Assembly: GCA_944990035.1 (NCBI GenBank)
Contig: CALYLX010000136.1
Coordinates: 744,001 to 808,000, forward strand
Direction of reading: 5' to 3'
Length of the DNA: 64,000 bases
Origin: Clitopilus passeckerianus
Lineage: Eukaryota > Basidiomycota > Agaricomycetes > Agaricales > Entolomataceae
The first letter of the stretch is position 1. Every line of letters starts with the position of its first letter. The notes under the pieces were generated by a model that made no database searches, was not told where the DNA came from, and saw nothing but the letters and a program-made list of their open reading frames with translations. The position numbers and the translations under genes were made by a program. Below, piece after piece: positions 45,256 to 57,174 of this stretch.

Positions 45256-48200
45256 CTAGCCCTCCTCCCCTCCCTCGATTGTTATTGTGGAAATTCCTCT
45301 GCTTCTCGCTGCCGCTCTACCACGATGGTTATTTGATGGGCCTGTTGGCGGTCCAGGGGCTTGAAAATGATCTGGCCTCTCGTAACTGAGAGGAAGATTA
45401 CCAGGTCGTCGGAAAGCCGGAGGGGACGGAGGTCCTGAATCGTAGTAGGAAGACCTGTGAGGTTGGCCACTGCGTCTATCATTAGGCACCCCAGGTTCCC
45501 AGTGATCTCCAATGCGCAAAGAAAGTGCAGTAGGCGCGGACGTAGATGCGGGTGGGGGTAAATCACGAAGCGGTGAAGGAGGCCGATGGTATTGAGCTTG
45601 GGGGGCTCGGCTGTCGGATAGGTGGATGCGAATGCTGCGGTTGGGAAGAAGGCATCTTGGAGCCTGGACCCTGTCCCTTTGTAAATTTTGCTCGTCCCCT
45701 GGCAGCGTCCTGAGAGCTGTCGAACGGCTGCTTCCTCTTCCCCAGTGATTGAGTTTGAGACTGCATGGGAGAGGTAGGTCGGCCCGGAAGTTGCGTCTGT
45801 GCGCGGATGTCAGCCACACGGCGCTCAGAACTGGTGGTCGCAGGAGGTGTAGGAACTATTGGTGCCGTGGAGGGAGGTACTGAATTGCGGGGAGATGGAT
45901 CTGGCGAAGGTGACAAGGAGACTATAGGTGGGGTACTCTGATCGGACGAATCGCCTCTCAAAATATCTGGGCGATCGTTGACTTTCGAGTCAGTTGGTGT
46001 CGTGTCTGTGGCACCCATCGCCGCCCCCTGAATCGGGCCGTTCTCCACCTGGAGGGATGCAGACGCATTTGATCCAATAGTAGAAGGTGGATTAAAGGTC
46101 TCCTTGTCCGTAGACGTAGGCTGTGAGGCTTGAGTGGCGGATGCGGTGATACCTTGAGCATGAGACAGGGGAGGTGATGTCGTAGTCGAATTGCTTGATA
46201 GCAATCGTTTACGAGAAGGGAGAGATGGAGTGACCGGCTTCGTAGATGGTTGCAGCGTTTGTGACTGCTGGGGTTGACCACGATCGGGGGGTTGCATGTT
46301 ACGTTTACTAATTTGCGAGATAATCGCTTGGGGGGGAGCTAGTAACATTTCCTGGTCCTTATTAGGCTGTGCAAGTGAAGACAGCTGGGGAGATGCGCGT
46401 TCTTCTGTCTTGACGAGTGTAATTATGGAAGGTTCCTGCTTAATTGCAGCCTTACGGGGTGACTTGATCTGCATCTCCCGTATATGACGTAAATTCGCCT
46501 CCCGTACCTGTGGTGGGGATGTGGGTCTTGGATCTAGCACTATAGGAACGTTGCCCGGTTCTTGCGTCTGGCTATGCGCATAGATAGGACTCTCCTCCTC
46601 AGGCGAAGAAGGCGATTCATCAAAGGAAAGAGCCGCAATTGGTGGGACACTGTGCAGACGTGCAGGAAGAGAGGGATTAGAGATGTTCAATTGCGAGAGT
46701 CGGTTGGTTAGAAGGGGTCTTGCGCCATTATGATTGACACCATTGATACCATTGGTATTATCCTGCTGAGGAACTTGCTGGGATGGAGTTGTTCGAGGCC
46801 TCAATCCTAGCGCAGCGGAACGTCGAATCGATGAGGGTGGAAGCGAAACCATGTCGGTGCCATTCGGAGGACCCATTCGTGGCTCAGGCTGTTTTGCATC
46901 AGACGCTTGAACTACGGGAACATCCGACGGGTCCGGGCCAGTGGAATTCTCTGAAGTCGAGCTATCGGCTGGCGTATGGTACTCAGTCTGGCTTCCTGGC
47001 TCTTGCTGGGCATCGTCGAGACTCATACGTCCTGCCGTCTCTGCCGCTAGTTCGAGCAAACGTTGCTCTGCTGTTGTCGAGGATTCCGGATCTCCAAGGG
47101 TCTCTGCCTGTACGTTTGCAGGGCTGTGGGGTCTCGGAACAGGGGCACCCTCAAAAGGTGGCAATAAAATGGGTCGGGCTGCAGGTGATGATGAAGGGCC
47201 GTGGGCTGGTGTTTGGAACATAGTCCCAGACGAAGTCGACTCAAAGAGGGGTTGTGTCATTTCAACATCTTGGCTATGGGCTATATGCACCACGGGCTGC
47301 CCTGAGCTCATGGGGGGAGTGAGGCGAGAGGCATGAATCTGTGGGGTCACTAACTTCGTTTGCGGCAGAGACGCGATAGCACGTCGCCCAAAGGTCAAAG
47401 GGCTCTGCGAAAGTAGGCGCATAGAACCTTCTGTCGCCTGAACGGAGGCACGTTGATGTTGATCTGGGGTCTGAGCCGTCTGTGAGCGTCTCACAACCAG
47501 CTCGGTCTCCATTTGCTTCCTCTCTTCCTCCTCTTCCGCTGCTTTCTGCTTTCTGACAGCTTCTCCTTCCTCCATCTCGGTGATTAAATTTGCAAACGCT
47601 CGTAAATCATCTTGTGCACCACTAATGGCCGTCTGTTGTTTCCACGGCTCGCTACCTGCGGCGCCGCTCAACTCTTTTATGGCTTTCACTGCATCTGCAG
47701 CATACGACATCGCCGTCTCTGCAGCAATAACCGCACCCTGAGAAGTATTGAATAACTCATCAAGGAGGGCGCGACAGCGTTCAATTTTGTACTTTGAAGC
47801 TTGTGCCTCTTTGTACGCTTTCTCCGCGTAGACTGTCGAAGTTTGGATCGCAAGTAACGGTGTTGATAGATCGGGGACGTGAAGAGATGATAAGGCCGTA
47901 GCTACTCTCATCTGCAAATCGCGGGCATTGCGAAGGTGGGTTTGCATAGAGGATGAAAGTGAGTCGGAAACGTGGCTCGGTCCCGTCATTTCCTGATCCA
48001 TCGTAGAGGTACTCGGTAGCGTTTGGGGAAGGGCCTGTGTTAGGGTCGAAGCGCTGGAAGGAATTGACCGATCTGGGGAGGTTGACACTTCGTCAGGCTG
48101 GCTTGGTTCTGAAGGCGCCAGGGATGTTCTGCTTGTTTCCTTTGAGCTGGTAGCAGGAGGCGCACGCTCTGAGAATGGCGCAGAAAGGGTGACAGGGACC

Positions 48201-48517
48201 TCAAAGGGGTTTTCAAACAGCGGTGTTTTGAGAAGAGTGTGCGGGGAAGCTTCTTGCTTCACTTTCTCTAGAAGTTGGGAAATATCCTCTCCAGATAAAG
48301 CCTGTAAGAGTGTTGGCCGCGTGAAGCTGTTTCTAGGAGTGATTCCGCGTGAAGGATACTGAAAGGAAGGATCTGGTGAAGCAGGCGACGCGTTGCTCTC
48401 CTCCTCTTCGTGGTAATTCTCGTTTCCTGTTGGCTCAGAGAGTCGTTGCAAAAGACCTGGCGCTTGGCCAATACTTGAAAACTTGAAATCTGCAAACGAT
48501 GGCCCAGCTGGCACCAT
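45256..48517 (-). CDS. Large Ser/Pro/Gln-rich protein of unknown function, one apparent frameshift
   Basis: A nearly intronless frame of about 1,000 residues. N-terminal block AGPSFADFKFSSIGQAPGLLQRLSEP; then a coiled-coil-like stretch (about 47980-47500: MQTHLRNARDLQMRVATALS, KAIKEL, EEEERKQMETELVVRR); then long disordered Ser/Pro/Thr-rich sequence with many SP/TP sites. Three starts are possible: 48517 (preferred, next to the ordered block), 48640 or 48691. The frame appears to end at 45563, but the +1 frame carries on with similar composition (RPPSPLRDLPPPAS, HRSSYYDSGPPSPPAF) to a stop at 45256. The switch falls at a G6 run, 45600-45605. I do not recognise the family. It follows MDM31 on the same strand with almost no spacer. 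Confidence 0.75.
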
Positions 48518-48692
48518 CCTTCGGGGCGAAAGACAAGGAGAGGCCACCGAGACAGCCTCTGCATTCTTTCCAAGTTGTTGGCCCTTGTTTGTACGCCTGC
48601 AATAGGGGTCCAACGTCAAGTTTGCCGCTTCCTTGACCATTTGATAGGGAGAGAAATCTCTCCAATTGTAACTATAAAGACTATTGTACATT

Positions 48693-51216
48693 CTATAACC
48701 ATACTCTTGGCCCCATAGACGCCGAGTCCCAAATCGAATGTCCATTCTTGTATGCATCCCTTATTTGCCTAGAAACTGGGTCCAAAGCAGTACGAAGCGC
48801 GGAAACAACGGCATTGGCTGTCATCTGTAAGCTCCAGTAGCTGACAGTTCTCATTCTCTGTCGATTCATGGAAGACTGAGAAACGTGATACGCCAGAGCG
48901 TCGTAGGTCTGATTCACAGGGTAGTCAGTAACCAGGAGTGAAACAGGCAACCAAGCACGTACCTTGAGAGATATCTGGTCCATCATTCCAGCTGTAAAAT
49001 CTTTTCGTTAGTGTTGTACAAAATCTTAATCCTGACTCCTTACTTTCCCACATCTAGAAGTTTTGAAAATAAATCAGCCACAGCCAAGCACATGATTTTC
49101 TTAGAACACTCACAGTCCAGCAACCATCGAATTCGTTTAGGTCCATGACCACTCGGCAGCGAATAGGCACCAAAGTTCGATTAGCACTAGAAGTCGATAA
49201 GTGAGGGCCGCAGTGAAGTCTTGACAGAGAGAACATACTTCATGAAGGCGACTATTGGCCGAATAAGGGCATTATTGGCGTACGACAAGTCGTTCGAGTA
49301 CAACGGCAGGGCGACCTTGAGATCTCGGAACCGCAGGTCGATATCAATGATGACTTTTGCCCCCTCTGCATTGACATCTTCAGAATCTTCTTCTGGGGCG
49401 CTCAGGGCTGGTTTGGCGAGTTGTCTCTGGCCCGGAATCCGATCGTGCCTGTCGTCATTAGTCGAAAGTGACGTTGAGATGGCATCTGCAATTTCTTCCA
49501 GAATGACATTGAATGGAATATCGTCATTCGGATCGCGAGGGAACTTGATATCCAGCACAGCATCCACCTTTCCAGAGGTAATCCAGGAGATAGGGCTATC
49601 GGAGACAGTGGACCCTTTCAAATGGTCTATATTTACTCCGTCAATACGAATGCGGGACTAAGGGCCGGTCAGTATGTCAGGATCTGTCCAGGGGAATTGG
49701 GTTGGGACTAACCATTCTTGCCCAGTCACCATCTGTCAGATCTCTCTCTGTTGTTCTGCCGATGCTTTGGGGTTTGTGTAGACTGAAAAGGCAGTTATCA
49801 AATTGCCCCACGATGTTCTCGGCGCAAAGAAAATCGTAAAACAACCAACGTTTCCTAAATTGACGGACGTCGGCACGAAATATAGACGCTGTGTATGGAC
49901 GGAAACCCTCCGGTTGATACACTGTTATGAGAACATCTTCAAGTTGCAGGGACTCTAATTGAAAATCTCCGGGATAAGATTCATGCCTGAAGTCTGCAGG
50001 ATCGAGCGGATTCTCTGGGTCGTAATAAACCGATCGGCGGTCTGAAAATAGAGTTGTGAGTGGTTATGCAGAGTCCGGGATCCAATGCAACCAACCGAGA
50101 ACGCCGCGGACACCCTTCACTGAGGCATCCTTGACAAGGCCTTTCCCATCGAGCCACCTCCACAATGACAACGTAACATCCACGGAGTCGATATTGAGGT
50201 CAAACATAGACATATTCTGATCCTCATCACTGTCGCTTACGGTCGAATCATGACCGTCCTCCTCGTCTTCTCCCCAGTGGTGGTTGGACGGATGGTTGCT
50301 TACATCATAATAAGCAGCAGCTGAGTGATGGTCGACTTTCGTGAGAATTGGGGCTGATGACGAGGAAGGTCGACGAGATATGTATACGTTCTTGAAAGAG
50401 AGGCGGGAGTCCTTCCATTTCGGAACGATAGCAGATTCGAAGATGATAGTAACACCCGTTTCTGATGTCAAGTAGTCGCTGATTGCACAGGCAACATAGT
50501 CTTGTGATGCACATTTAGAACTGCGAAAGACCAAGGCAGGGAGATGACGTACTTTGCAGCCGCAAGCTGTTTGTGATAGCAAACACGACCGAGAAAAAGC
50601 CAGTTCTGGACAAATAAGAGTAAGTCGGACAGGCAGTTATTTAATTTTGTGAGGTTTGAGCTTACGTTCCGACAAGAATCCACACGGTCTGACTTAGCAA
50701 GATCCATGTCACAAATGCAGAGATATCATCTGCATTGAAGGGGCGGAACGACCGAATGGTAAACCATTTAAACTGTATCCTCAATCTTTGCCAGAAACCA
50801 GTGGCAACACCCAGAAAGTCATCTCGAGTTGGTGTGTGTGGATGAGGTACCGACAGCGCAAGCCGTCGAAAGAATTTGGAGTAGTTGTCCAAATTGTAAT
50901 GGTGCCTTCCAGAAGTCACTGATGATTGCTCATCTTCAGTAGATTTTTCCTTGTCTAGAGGTTTCTCTGGGGAGTTTTGTGTCGAATAATTTCGCCATGT
51001 CGGTCGTTGCAGGACGAAGCAAGTCTTTGAAGCCGTGCCGAGTGGTCTACGAAGCGAATGTTGGTTGTACAGCCGTGTTTGTGTCCAAGCCGGGCTTCCT
51101 GAAGAGTGTACTAGTATCGGCTGGTGTAATGGTTGCTGTCTGTGAAAGAAAGACCGTATAATCGAGTATCGTTCGGTAGTGGCAGCTGCGCGTGCCAGTC
51201 CTGCAACTCCAGCCAT
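48693..51216 (-). CDS. MDM31: Mitochondrial distribution and morphology protein MDM31/MDM32 family
   Basis: About ten exons. A presequence-like N-terminus (first ~70 residues, basic and Ser-rich, with ATTERYSIIRSFFHRQQPL) precedes the family core: NLDNYSKFFRRLALSVPHPH, DDFLGVATGFWQRLRIQFKW, RPFNADDISAFVTWILLSQTVWILVGT (first membrane span), SETGVTIIFESAIVPKWKDSR and FKNVYISRRP. Then FDLNIDSVDVTLSLWRWLDG with GLVKDASVKGVRG, FQLESLQLEDVLITVYQP, ISWITSGKVDAVLDIKFP and MNRQRMRTVSYWSLQMTANA close to the C-terminus. These proteins are anchored in the inner mitochondrial membrane; yeast mutants have abnormal mitochondria and altered cardiolipin/phospholipid handling. The stop at 48693 lies one base from an ATG of the downstream orphan frame. 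Confidence 0.9.
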
Positions 51217-51263
51217 GAAGGCGAGTGACCAAAATTGGGTTTCCTTTTTTGGAACATTACAAA

Positions 51264-53003
51264 ATGAGGTTGACTGTTCGAATTTACGTCATTTCGCTGA
51301 TCTGTTCTTTGACCATGGCGGGCCAATTCGAAAGTTTGCTGGAATATGCCTACGACTGGCTGGATAAGGTGAGTTTTACATTAGACAAAGGAAAACGGTT
51401 TTTAAAATTTTGTAGGGCTTGATACCTGATTTTCTTGTTCGCATCGCTATTCGAGCTTTGCTACAGCAAAGACTTCGTGAAATTGACCATGGGTCCCTTG
51501 AAGCAAACCAAAAGGCTAAGATGGAATGGATAGAGGGCGTCAAGGCGCGGCAAACTATTGCAGATGTTCCCGAAAAAGCGAACGAGCAACATTACGAGGT
51601 CCCCACCGCTGATTGTTCTGATATCTATTCTTCATGGTTGCTCATTCCGGCTTTATTCTGTGCTTCGATCTCTAGGTTTCAACATCCTTCATACTCTCTA
51701 CCCTTGGTCCTTGCGCAAAGTATTCGTCTTGCTTATATCCCACTGGAACAGAAACTCTCGAAGAGGCGGAAATTCTCATGCTCGAGAGCTACTGCGAAAA
51801 AGCCCACCTCAAGGACGGGCAAGACGTCCTCGACCTCGGCTGTGGTTCGTCGCTCTCTATCACTGCCCAACCTTCGCAGCGCTGACGTGTCCTAGGTTGG
51901 GGCAGTCTTTCTCTTTACCTAGCAAAGGTGGAGTTCACTTACAGTCGATGCCGGGCACGGATCGAGCCATCATTTGATACTCTAGAAATACCCGAACTCG
52001 CGAATCACCGGGCTCTCCAATTCAGCAACACAGAAAGCATACATTGACGTAACAGCCGCCTCTCGTGGACTCAACAATGTAAAGGTATGTGGCCGAATAT
52101 TCGCAGATGCATACCTGGTATTTCTATTGGGCATAGATAATTACCGCCGACATCAACGTGTGGAATTTTGATGCCGCAACATCGTGAGCTTAATTGACTG
52201 TCTCTGTGCCTACTAGCAGAGCTTATTCAGGTTCTTTAGGTTTGACCGGATTATTTCCATTGAAGTATGCGCCATTCTCCGCATTATATCCGCTCCCTAG
52301 TTGATTCCAGGATGCAGATGTTTGAGCACATGAAGAATTACATGCAGCTCTTTAGCAAGGTCTCTTCGTGGCTGAGGTTCGGTTCTAAGGTCGAGGGCGA
52401 AGAAGGGTTGCTCTTCATCCACGTCTTTTGCCATAAGGATACCCCCTATCACTTCGAGGAAAACGATGGATGGATGGCTCAGAACTTCTTTTCTGGTGGG
52501 TCCACTTATCCAGGATCAACTACGTGCCGCATACCACTTAAGCTCACTAAAACTCTAAGGGGGAACAATGCCATCACACGATTTATTCGTGCGTGTACCG
52601 TCGGCTTGGCCAGACAACTACCCTCATCATTCACCATCTATCTAGCTTTACTTCCAAGAGGAGTTGACACTCGTGCGCAGTTGGTTCTTACCCGGTATTC
52701 ATTATTCCCGTACGCTCGAGGATTGGTTGAGAATACAAGATCAGAATAAGGAAGGTCCGTGAGCGAGGTATGGTCTCAGACTGAATATGTTTGAAGGTCA
52801 GCCAATTGCAGAAGGACTCAAGGAACTCAGAACCCACGCTGTCGAGACCAATGTGAACCCGGTAGGGGCGATAAAGACTTTCAACAGGTGAGAAGGGGAT
52901 AGATTTCCCTCCTCAGCCTGACATCTAACACCATCCACCCAGGTTCCGGGTGTTCTACATGGCGTGCTCGGAATTATTCAAGATGGATGGCGGCGAAATG
53001 TAG
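51264..53003 (+). CDS. Cyclopropane-fatty-acid-synthase-like SAM methyltransferase
   Basis: Nine or so short exons. An N-terminal hydrophobic segment (MRLTVRIYVISLICSLT) may be a membrane anchor; a later in-frame Met precedes AGQFESLLEYAYDW. Then LVRIAIRALLQQRL, EQHYEVP, a TLEEAEILMLESYCEKA helix, and VLDLGCGWGSLSLYLAK, the SAM-binding motif I, assembled over two introns. Next come SRITGLSNSATQKAYID, FDRIISIEMFEHMKNY and LLFIHVFCHKDTPYHFE. The final exon reads FRVFYMACSELFKMDGGEM and then TAG (53001-53003), where relatives have a Trp. The fold modifies fatty-acyl chains or small amines; the substrate here is unknown. It diverges from MDM31 with only 47 bases between the ATGs. Confidence 0.8.
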
Positions 53004-53591
53004 GCGATTAGAGAGTCATTTGCAGACCCGGCGGTACTGATATGTCTTCCGACACAGATGGGGACTTGGTCATTACCTTTTCAAGGCGAAACGCGGGTAA
53101 AGATGTGAAAGAAGACGAGTAAATGGACACGGCTGCTTTCTTGTGCTGATTGTCGACGTAGTGTATTAGTATGTACCGCAACAATCTAGATACACACAGA
53201 GTACTCACCGCATTCAGCCGTATCATTTACCTCCGCCTGATTGTATGTCATTGACAGACCCGGCGGCAGGCAAGACTTGCCAGCGGTTGATCGAAACCCC
53301 GTTGTTCTGTTAGTTCTCCGGTCCCCGAGTCGTTTTCCCAGTATATCCCAATCTTCAAACGTTGACACGCCCTCTAATCTCAAGGTATCAAACACTGCGT
53401 ATCTTGCCACGTCGTGGTTCACAAGTGGAGACAATTTTACCGAGTACGACTCCACAAAGCCATGCAGACATGTCCTCCAATAACAGTGAGAAACACCGAA
53501 TGTGATGCGTGACCCACGCAGATCGCCTAGACACGTTCTCACCTACCAACCACCATCATCCACGGGCGAGCTGAACCCACTCATTAATACA
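53004..53591. other. Intergenic, nothing recognised
   Basis: About 590 bases between the methyltransferase and the glutaredoxin. Frames at 53186-53542 (-) and 53241-53483 (+) show no motifs. Confidence 0.5.
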
Positions 53592-54444
53592 ATGTCCACG
53601 GCAGCCCTTACTTCCGTACGGAAGAGTCGAATTGTGGTGCTCGTGCTGCTTGCCTTTGTTGGTCTATTTTTCTTTGGACCATCGTGGGAATTGCCTTCGT
53701 CCCTCAAAGAAGCTGGTGCGGAGGCGCTCTCCCGCGCCAACATTGCATACTGGGCTAAACAAAAAGATCTTGAAGAAGAAATAGCTCCACCGCCTTCCAA
53801 TGTGGAGGAGATTTATGGATTGCTTCACCTTGTAACTTCCGACCAGAATGACGAAGCCTATCTCAGTCTCATCCAGGGCCTCGACGGGACTGTACCTCTT
53901 GACATGTCCCTGTATGCCCCAAATGAGCCAAAGATAGATTGGAACAAGGCCGTCGAGCGAATTCAAAAGAAGTACCCCGTCATTGTATTTAGTAAAGTGC
54001 GTCAATCTGTCCGTTTTGAAACTTCTCGACGCCTGACAAACTTGCAACAGTCCTACTGCCCGTAAGTTACCATGAATTGCATCGGCGGATACTTGCTGAA
54101 GCCGCGTGCACAGCTACTCTCGAGCAGCCAAGAAACTCCTAGAAACGTACAATATTCGCCCTGCCCCGAAAATCGTGGAGGTGGACCTGCGCCGTATGTA
54201 TTCCTGTCAGCCTGCGGCATCCACTAGCTCACAAGGAATGCCTTTCCCCCAAACAGCGGATACTGACATCATCAAAGCGATCCTTACTCGTCTGACAGAA
54301 CATTCCACGTTTCCAAACATCATCCTTCGTGGTCACTCAATTGGAGGTTCAGATGACCTCAGGTATTTACATGCACAACGGCTCCTTACTGGGATTCTCG
54401 AGAAAGCTGGCGCCTCGCTACGTGATGAAGGTTCTGGGAAATGA
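53592..54444 (+). CDS. Secretory-pathway monothiol glutaredoxin with CPYS site (Grx6/7-like)
   Basis: N-terminal signal anchor (RIVVLVLLAFVGLFFFG), then a luminal acidic linker (about 100 residues) and a glutaredoxin domain: KKYPVIVFSK, SYCPYSRAAKKLLETYNI, PKIVEVDLR, FPNIILRGHSIGGSDDL and ILEKAG. The CPYS active site has only the N-terminal Cys, as in yeast Grx6/Grx7 of the ER and Golgi, which handle glutathionylated thiols. The active-site Cys is on an 11-nt micro-exon (54051-54061). An upstream in-frame ATG (53505) would add about 29 residues before the anchor; 53592 gives the shortest form with the anchor near the N-terminus. Confidence 0.88.
54051..54061 (+). other. 11-nt micro-exon with the glutaredoxin active-site cysteine
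   Basis: The previous exon ends at FSK before gtgcgt. The micro-exon runs from after caacag to before gtaagt and supplies S-Y-C and two bases of Pro. The following exon begins after gcacag with the rest of Pro and YSRAAKK. The join gives the canonical CPYS. Skipping it would lose the Cys and shift frame, so this exon controls whether an active enzyme is made. Confidence 0.8.
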
Positions 54445-54479
54445 CGGTGATCAGATCTTTCACATGTATTTATTTAGCA

Positions 54480-55500
54480 TGCTGTGCCATCCATTTATGC
54501 AGAGCTGACTGGGAGTTTCGTTTCTGGTCTCACCCTCCTAACCCTGCCCCGGAGGGTGTGTACGGTCGCTATCTTATCGGACCGTACTGCGAGATGAGGT
54601 TGATGAAATCGATTGTCCAATCCAGAATGAACCTGTGATGTCCGTTACCAAGTTCCCAGAGGCTGCGCCCACCCATACATACTTGGACAGTCGGCAGGCA
54701 ATTGTGCGGCATAATCGTTCTACTCTTGGGGAGTATTGTCACATGGCAAACATTGTCGACAAGCTATCAATAAGTGGTCAGTAGGCAGGCAATGTGGGGT
54801 GAATACGGCTGATCTGAATCATATTTAGACGCTAGGTTTTCAGGCACCTGGGTGAAGGACACGCCTGTGGACGGACCTGTACGCTCATCTCACCACGGAG
54901 ATTACAGCGATCGATCTCCACTTTTTTTACCGGAACCTTTTCAGGTCTGGTCTCGATTGGTGGCTTAGTGTCAAAAGTCACTGGCATCAACAGTATCAAC
55001 CCTTATTTCTATCAGCAAAAGGAAATGAAAATTCTGCGCGACGGTACGTTTCAAACTACTGCCTTTAGCGAACGGTATCAAGTGTCGACTTCAGACCAGT
55101 GTATGCTGTCGATCGATACGACTCTTCAGTGCCTGGTTTCCAGGTATTCGCGGGAGAGCCTACGTTGAATGGCACCCCCTGGTCTTTCGCAAAAATACAC
55201 TCAGGAGAGAAGCGAATGTAAACACCACAGATTGCTTCCTTCTAGATTTCGCAGCAATCAATGAAGACCCTGGATTTCCCGCCACCCGGTACCGTGACTT
55301 ATATGGACGATCGACGGCAGAACTGCGTCAAGATCAGATATGTTTTCGGTTACCGAGGAACATTGTCTTTTCGAGGTCACAGCCGCGATTTCCCGAGTAG
55401 CCATTGGTGGAAGCTGTGAGAAGCCATGCAAGAGACCCGGGAACCCCGCATGTGTCGAATCAAGTCTCATTGGGACTCGCTTTCCCCCTTGATCAGGAGA
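54480..55500 (+). other. Coding-like blocks of an unrecognised, possibly broken gene
   Basis: Consecutive plus-strand blocks look coding but do not form one frame: EGVYGRYLIGPYCEMRL (about 54550-54600), then one base out of frame TKFPEAAPTHTYLDSRQ and NRSTLGEYCHMANIVDKLS (to 54776), an intron to 54829, GTWVKDTPVDGPVRSSHHGD, then in another frame GLVSIGGLVSKVTGINSINP (about 54950), FAGEPTLNGTPWSF (about 55150), and after an intron NEDPGFPATRYRDLYGR with ELRQDQICFRLPRNIVF (about 55260-55370). The motifs look selected, but I do not recognise the family. Either indels or decay break the frame. Confidence 0.4.
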
Positions 55501-56070
55501 GATCAGAACTTGTGTTTCCATGCACTGACCTTCCTTGTTCGGTTTAAATGGTGTCATGGGAGTACCGTGTAGCCCTGACAGTCACTTGACATCGCTACCG
55601 TAAGTGGCACATTCATTGTAGGTTCTCGAGACTGATTTGTGGGACGGTCTAACCTGTTAACGCAGCCAGTAAGGCACATTGCAACGCCCAGAGACAAATT
55701 CGTACTTGACAGACTAGGCGCTGGGAAATCGTGCATCGGTTGCGAGGAACCCGCACAATTCATTGGCAGCTTTATGACATTACTCCAAGCCCCTCATTCG
55801 ATGATCTTCTTATCGACGCACCGGTTAGGCACGTCCTATGATTTCGCACCATCATTCTACCCTAGAGATCTAGAGAATCTACTAAAACTCTATTCCAAAA
55901 TGTACCTCCGATGGCCATGTCGTAACCCCGTCCAAATTAGTCCTCTACCCATGGTCTCCTTCTTGATAAAGAGGCCTGTGCCTCTGTGGCCAAGGTTTTC
56001 TTGACATACCCCTCCCGCTCACCCGCACTTTTAGCTGCTCGCTATTTATTGTATATACCCACTGGCGACT
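55501..56070. other. Unassigned stretch before the WOPR gene
   Basis: A plus-strand frame at 55639-56004 has no motif I trust and could be a 3' part of the unresolved block to the left. The right end holds the WOPR gene promoter. Confidence 0.3.
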
Positions 56071-57174
56071 ATGCAGCGTGCTACGTGTACTGGAATCCGA
56101 GTCAGATCCCCAGCTGACGCTCGCGTCATCTTCCATGCAGTGCTCGTTGGGGTTCTCCCAATGGTCACTCGCCGATTAGACAATGAGGAGAGGGGTCTCA
56201 TTTCACCTGGCTCAGTGTATGTGTGGGAAGAGAGGGGCCCACACGCAGAGCTGACAGGGGTGCGTGCACTTGCGGATGATGTTAGTTTAACTTCGACTGA
56301 TCAATTTACTCATCTCCATAGGTTGGAATAGAGCGATGGACTGATGGTGTGTGCGAATCTCGTCTGCTGTAAGAGACCTCCTGACTTTGGGCAAGGAATA
56401 AGATGGGGACCATCACGAGTCCGCGAGGTTAGTGATATGATGGCCACTCAAGTTGCAGAACGGATCGTTGACCTTCCACAGGGATTCCTGTTCTATCATG
56501 AAAAATCAGATCAGCACACACAGCACCTCTATGTGGGCGACGCTTTCACCTCGTGAGTTTTGCTTATCGAGTTACATGACTGTTACCTGGTCTGACTGTG
56601 CCTCAGGCCAATAGCTCAGCGAAACAGTCGGAACGTCCTGATCAAGCAAACATATACTGTGTTTGTAGAAACACCAACTGGCCAACGTAAATGGCACCTA
56701 AGTAAACATCTCTGCCGTTATCAGAGCGGCCGTATACTGATTTTTACCTCTGTAGTTGCCTACTTCACCGAAGCTTCGATTGATCGCCTTCGCTCAGTGG
56801 ATGATATACCACAACTGGCCAGTATTCAGGTCCCAAACGGTAAATATCGGAGCGCCCGTTCTGCAAAAGGTCGGCCGGACCACCTTTTCAATCACGGAGA
56901 TAGTCCAGAATTCCCTCGCCTGGAATATATCTCCTACAACCCAAAGAGCTCGCCATCACCGTTGGACTGCAGAGGTCGACTGGAGCGACCAAGATCTGCA
57001 ATGTCTAGTTCTCCAGAACTGCGAAGCCGTCGCAGTAATTCTGGTTCCATCTCATCAGATGAGAGCAGTGAGGGCCTGGCGCCACTAGAGTACCTCGAAA
57101 ATTTGGCCCCTCCTCGCCGGCACCCAATAGATGAAAAAGCTCTCATGCTGTTTACCTCGTCCCGAATGCTATGA
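56071..57174 (+). CDS. Gti1/Pac2 (WOPR) family transcriptional regulator
   Basis: Four exons encode the two-part WOPR box. WOPRa: TGIRVRSPADARVIFHAVLV, GVLPMVTRRLDNEERGLI, SGSVYVWEER-type SVYVWEERGP, and after two introns GIERWTDG joined to IRWGPSRVRE, then FLFYHEKS. WOPRb: RNVLIKQTYTVFVETPTGQ, KWHL and VAYFTEASIDRLRSVDDIP. The C-terminal ~110 residues are Ser-rich and probably disordered. WOPR proteins (Wor1, Ryp1, Gti1) bind DNA and control switches in morphology, development and secondary metabolism. The C-terminus is short for the family. The start at 56071 leaves only a few residues before the domain, which is usual. Confidence 0.88.

Noticed and set aside
53186..53542. 118-codon minus-strand frame between methyltransferase and glutaredoxin
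   Set aside because: No motif, no plausible start context, and it overlaps the glutaredoxin upstream region.
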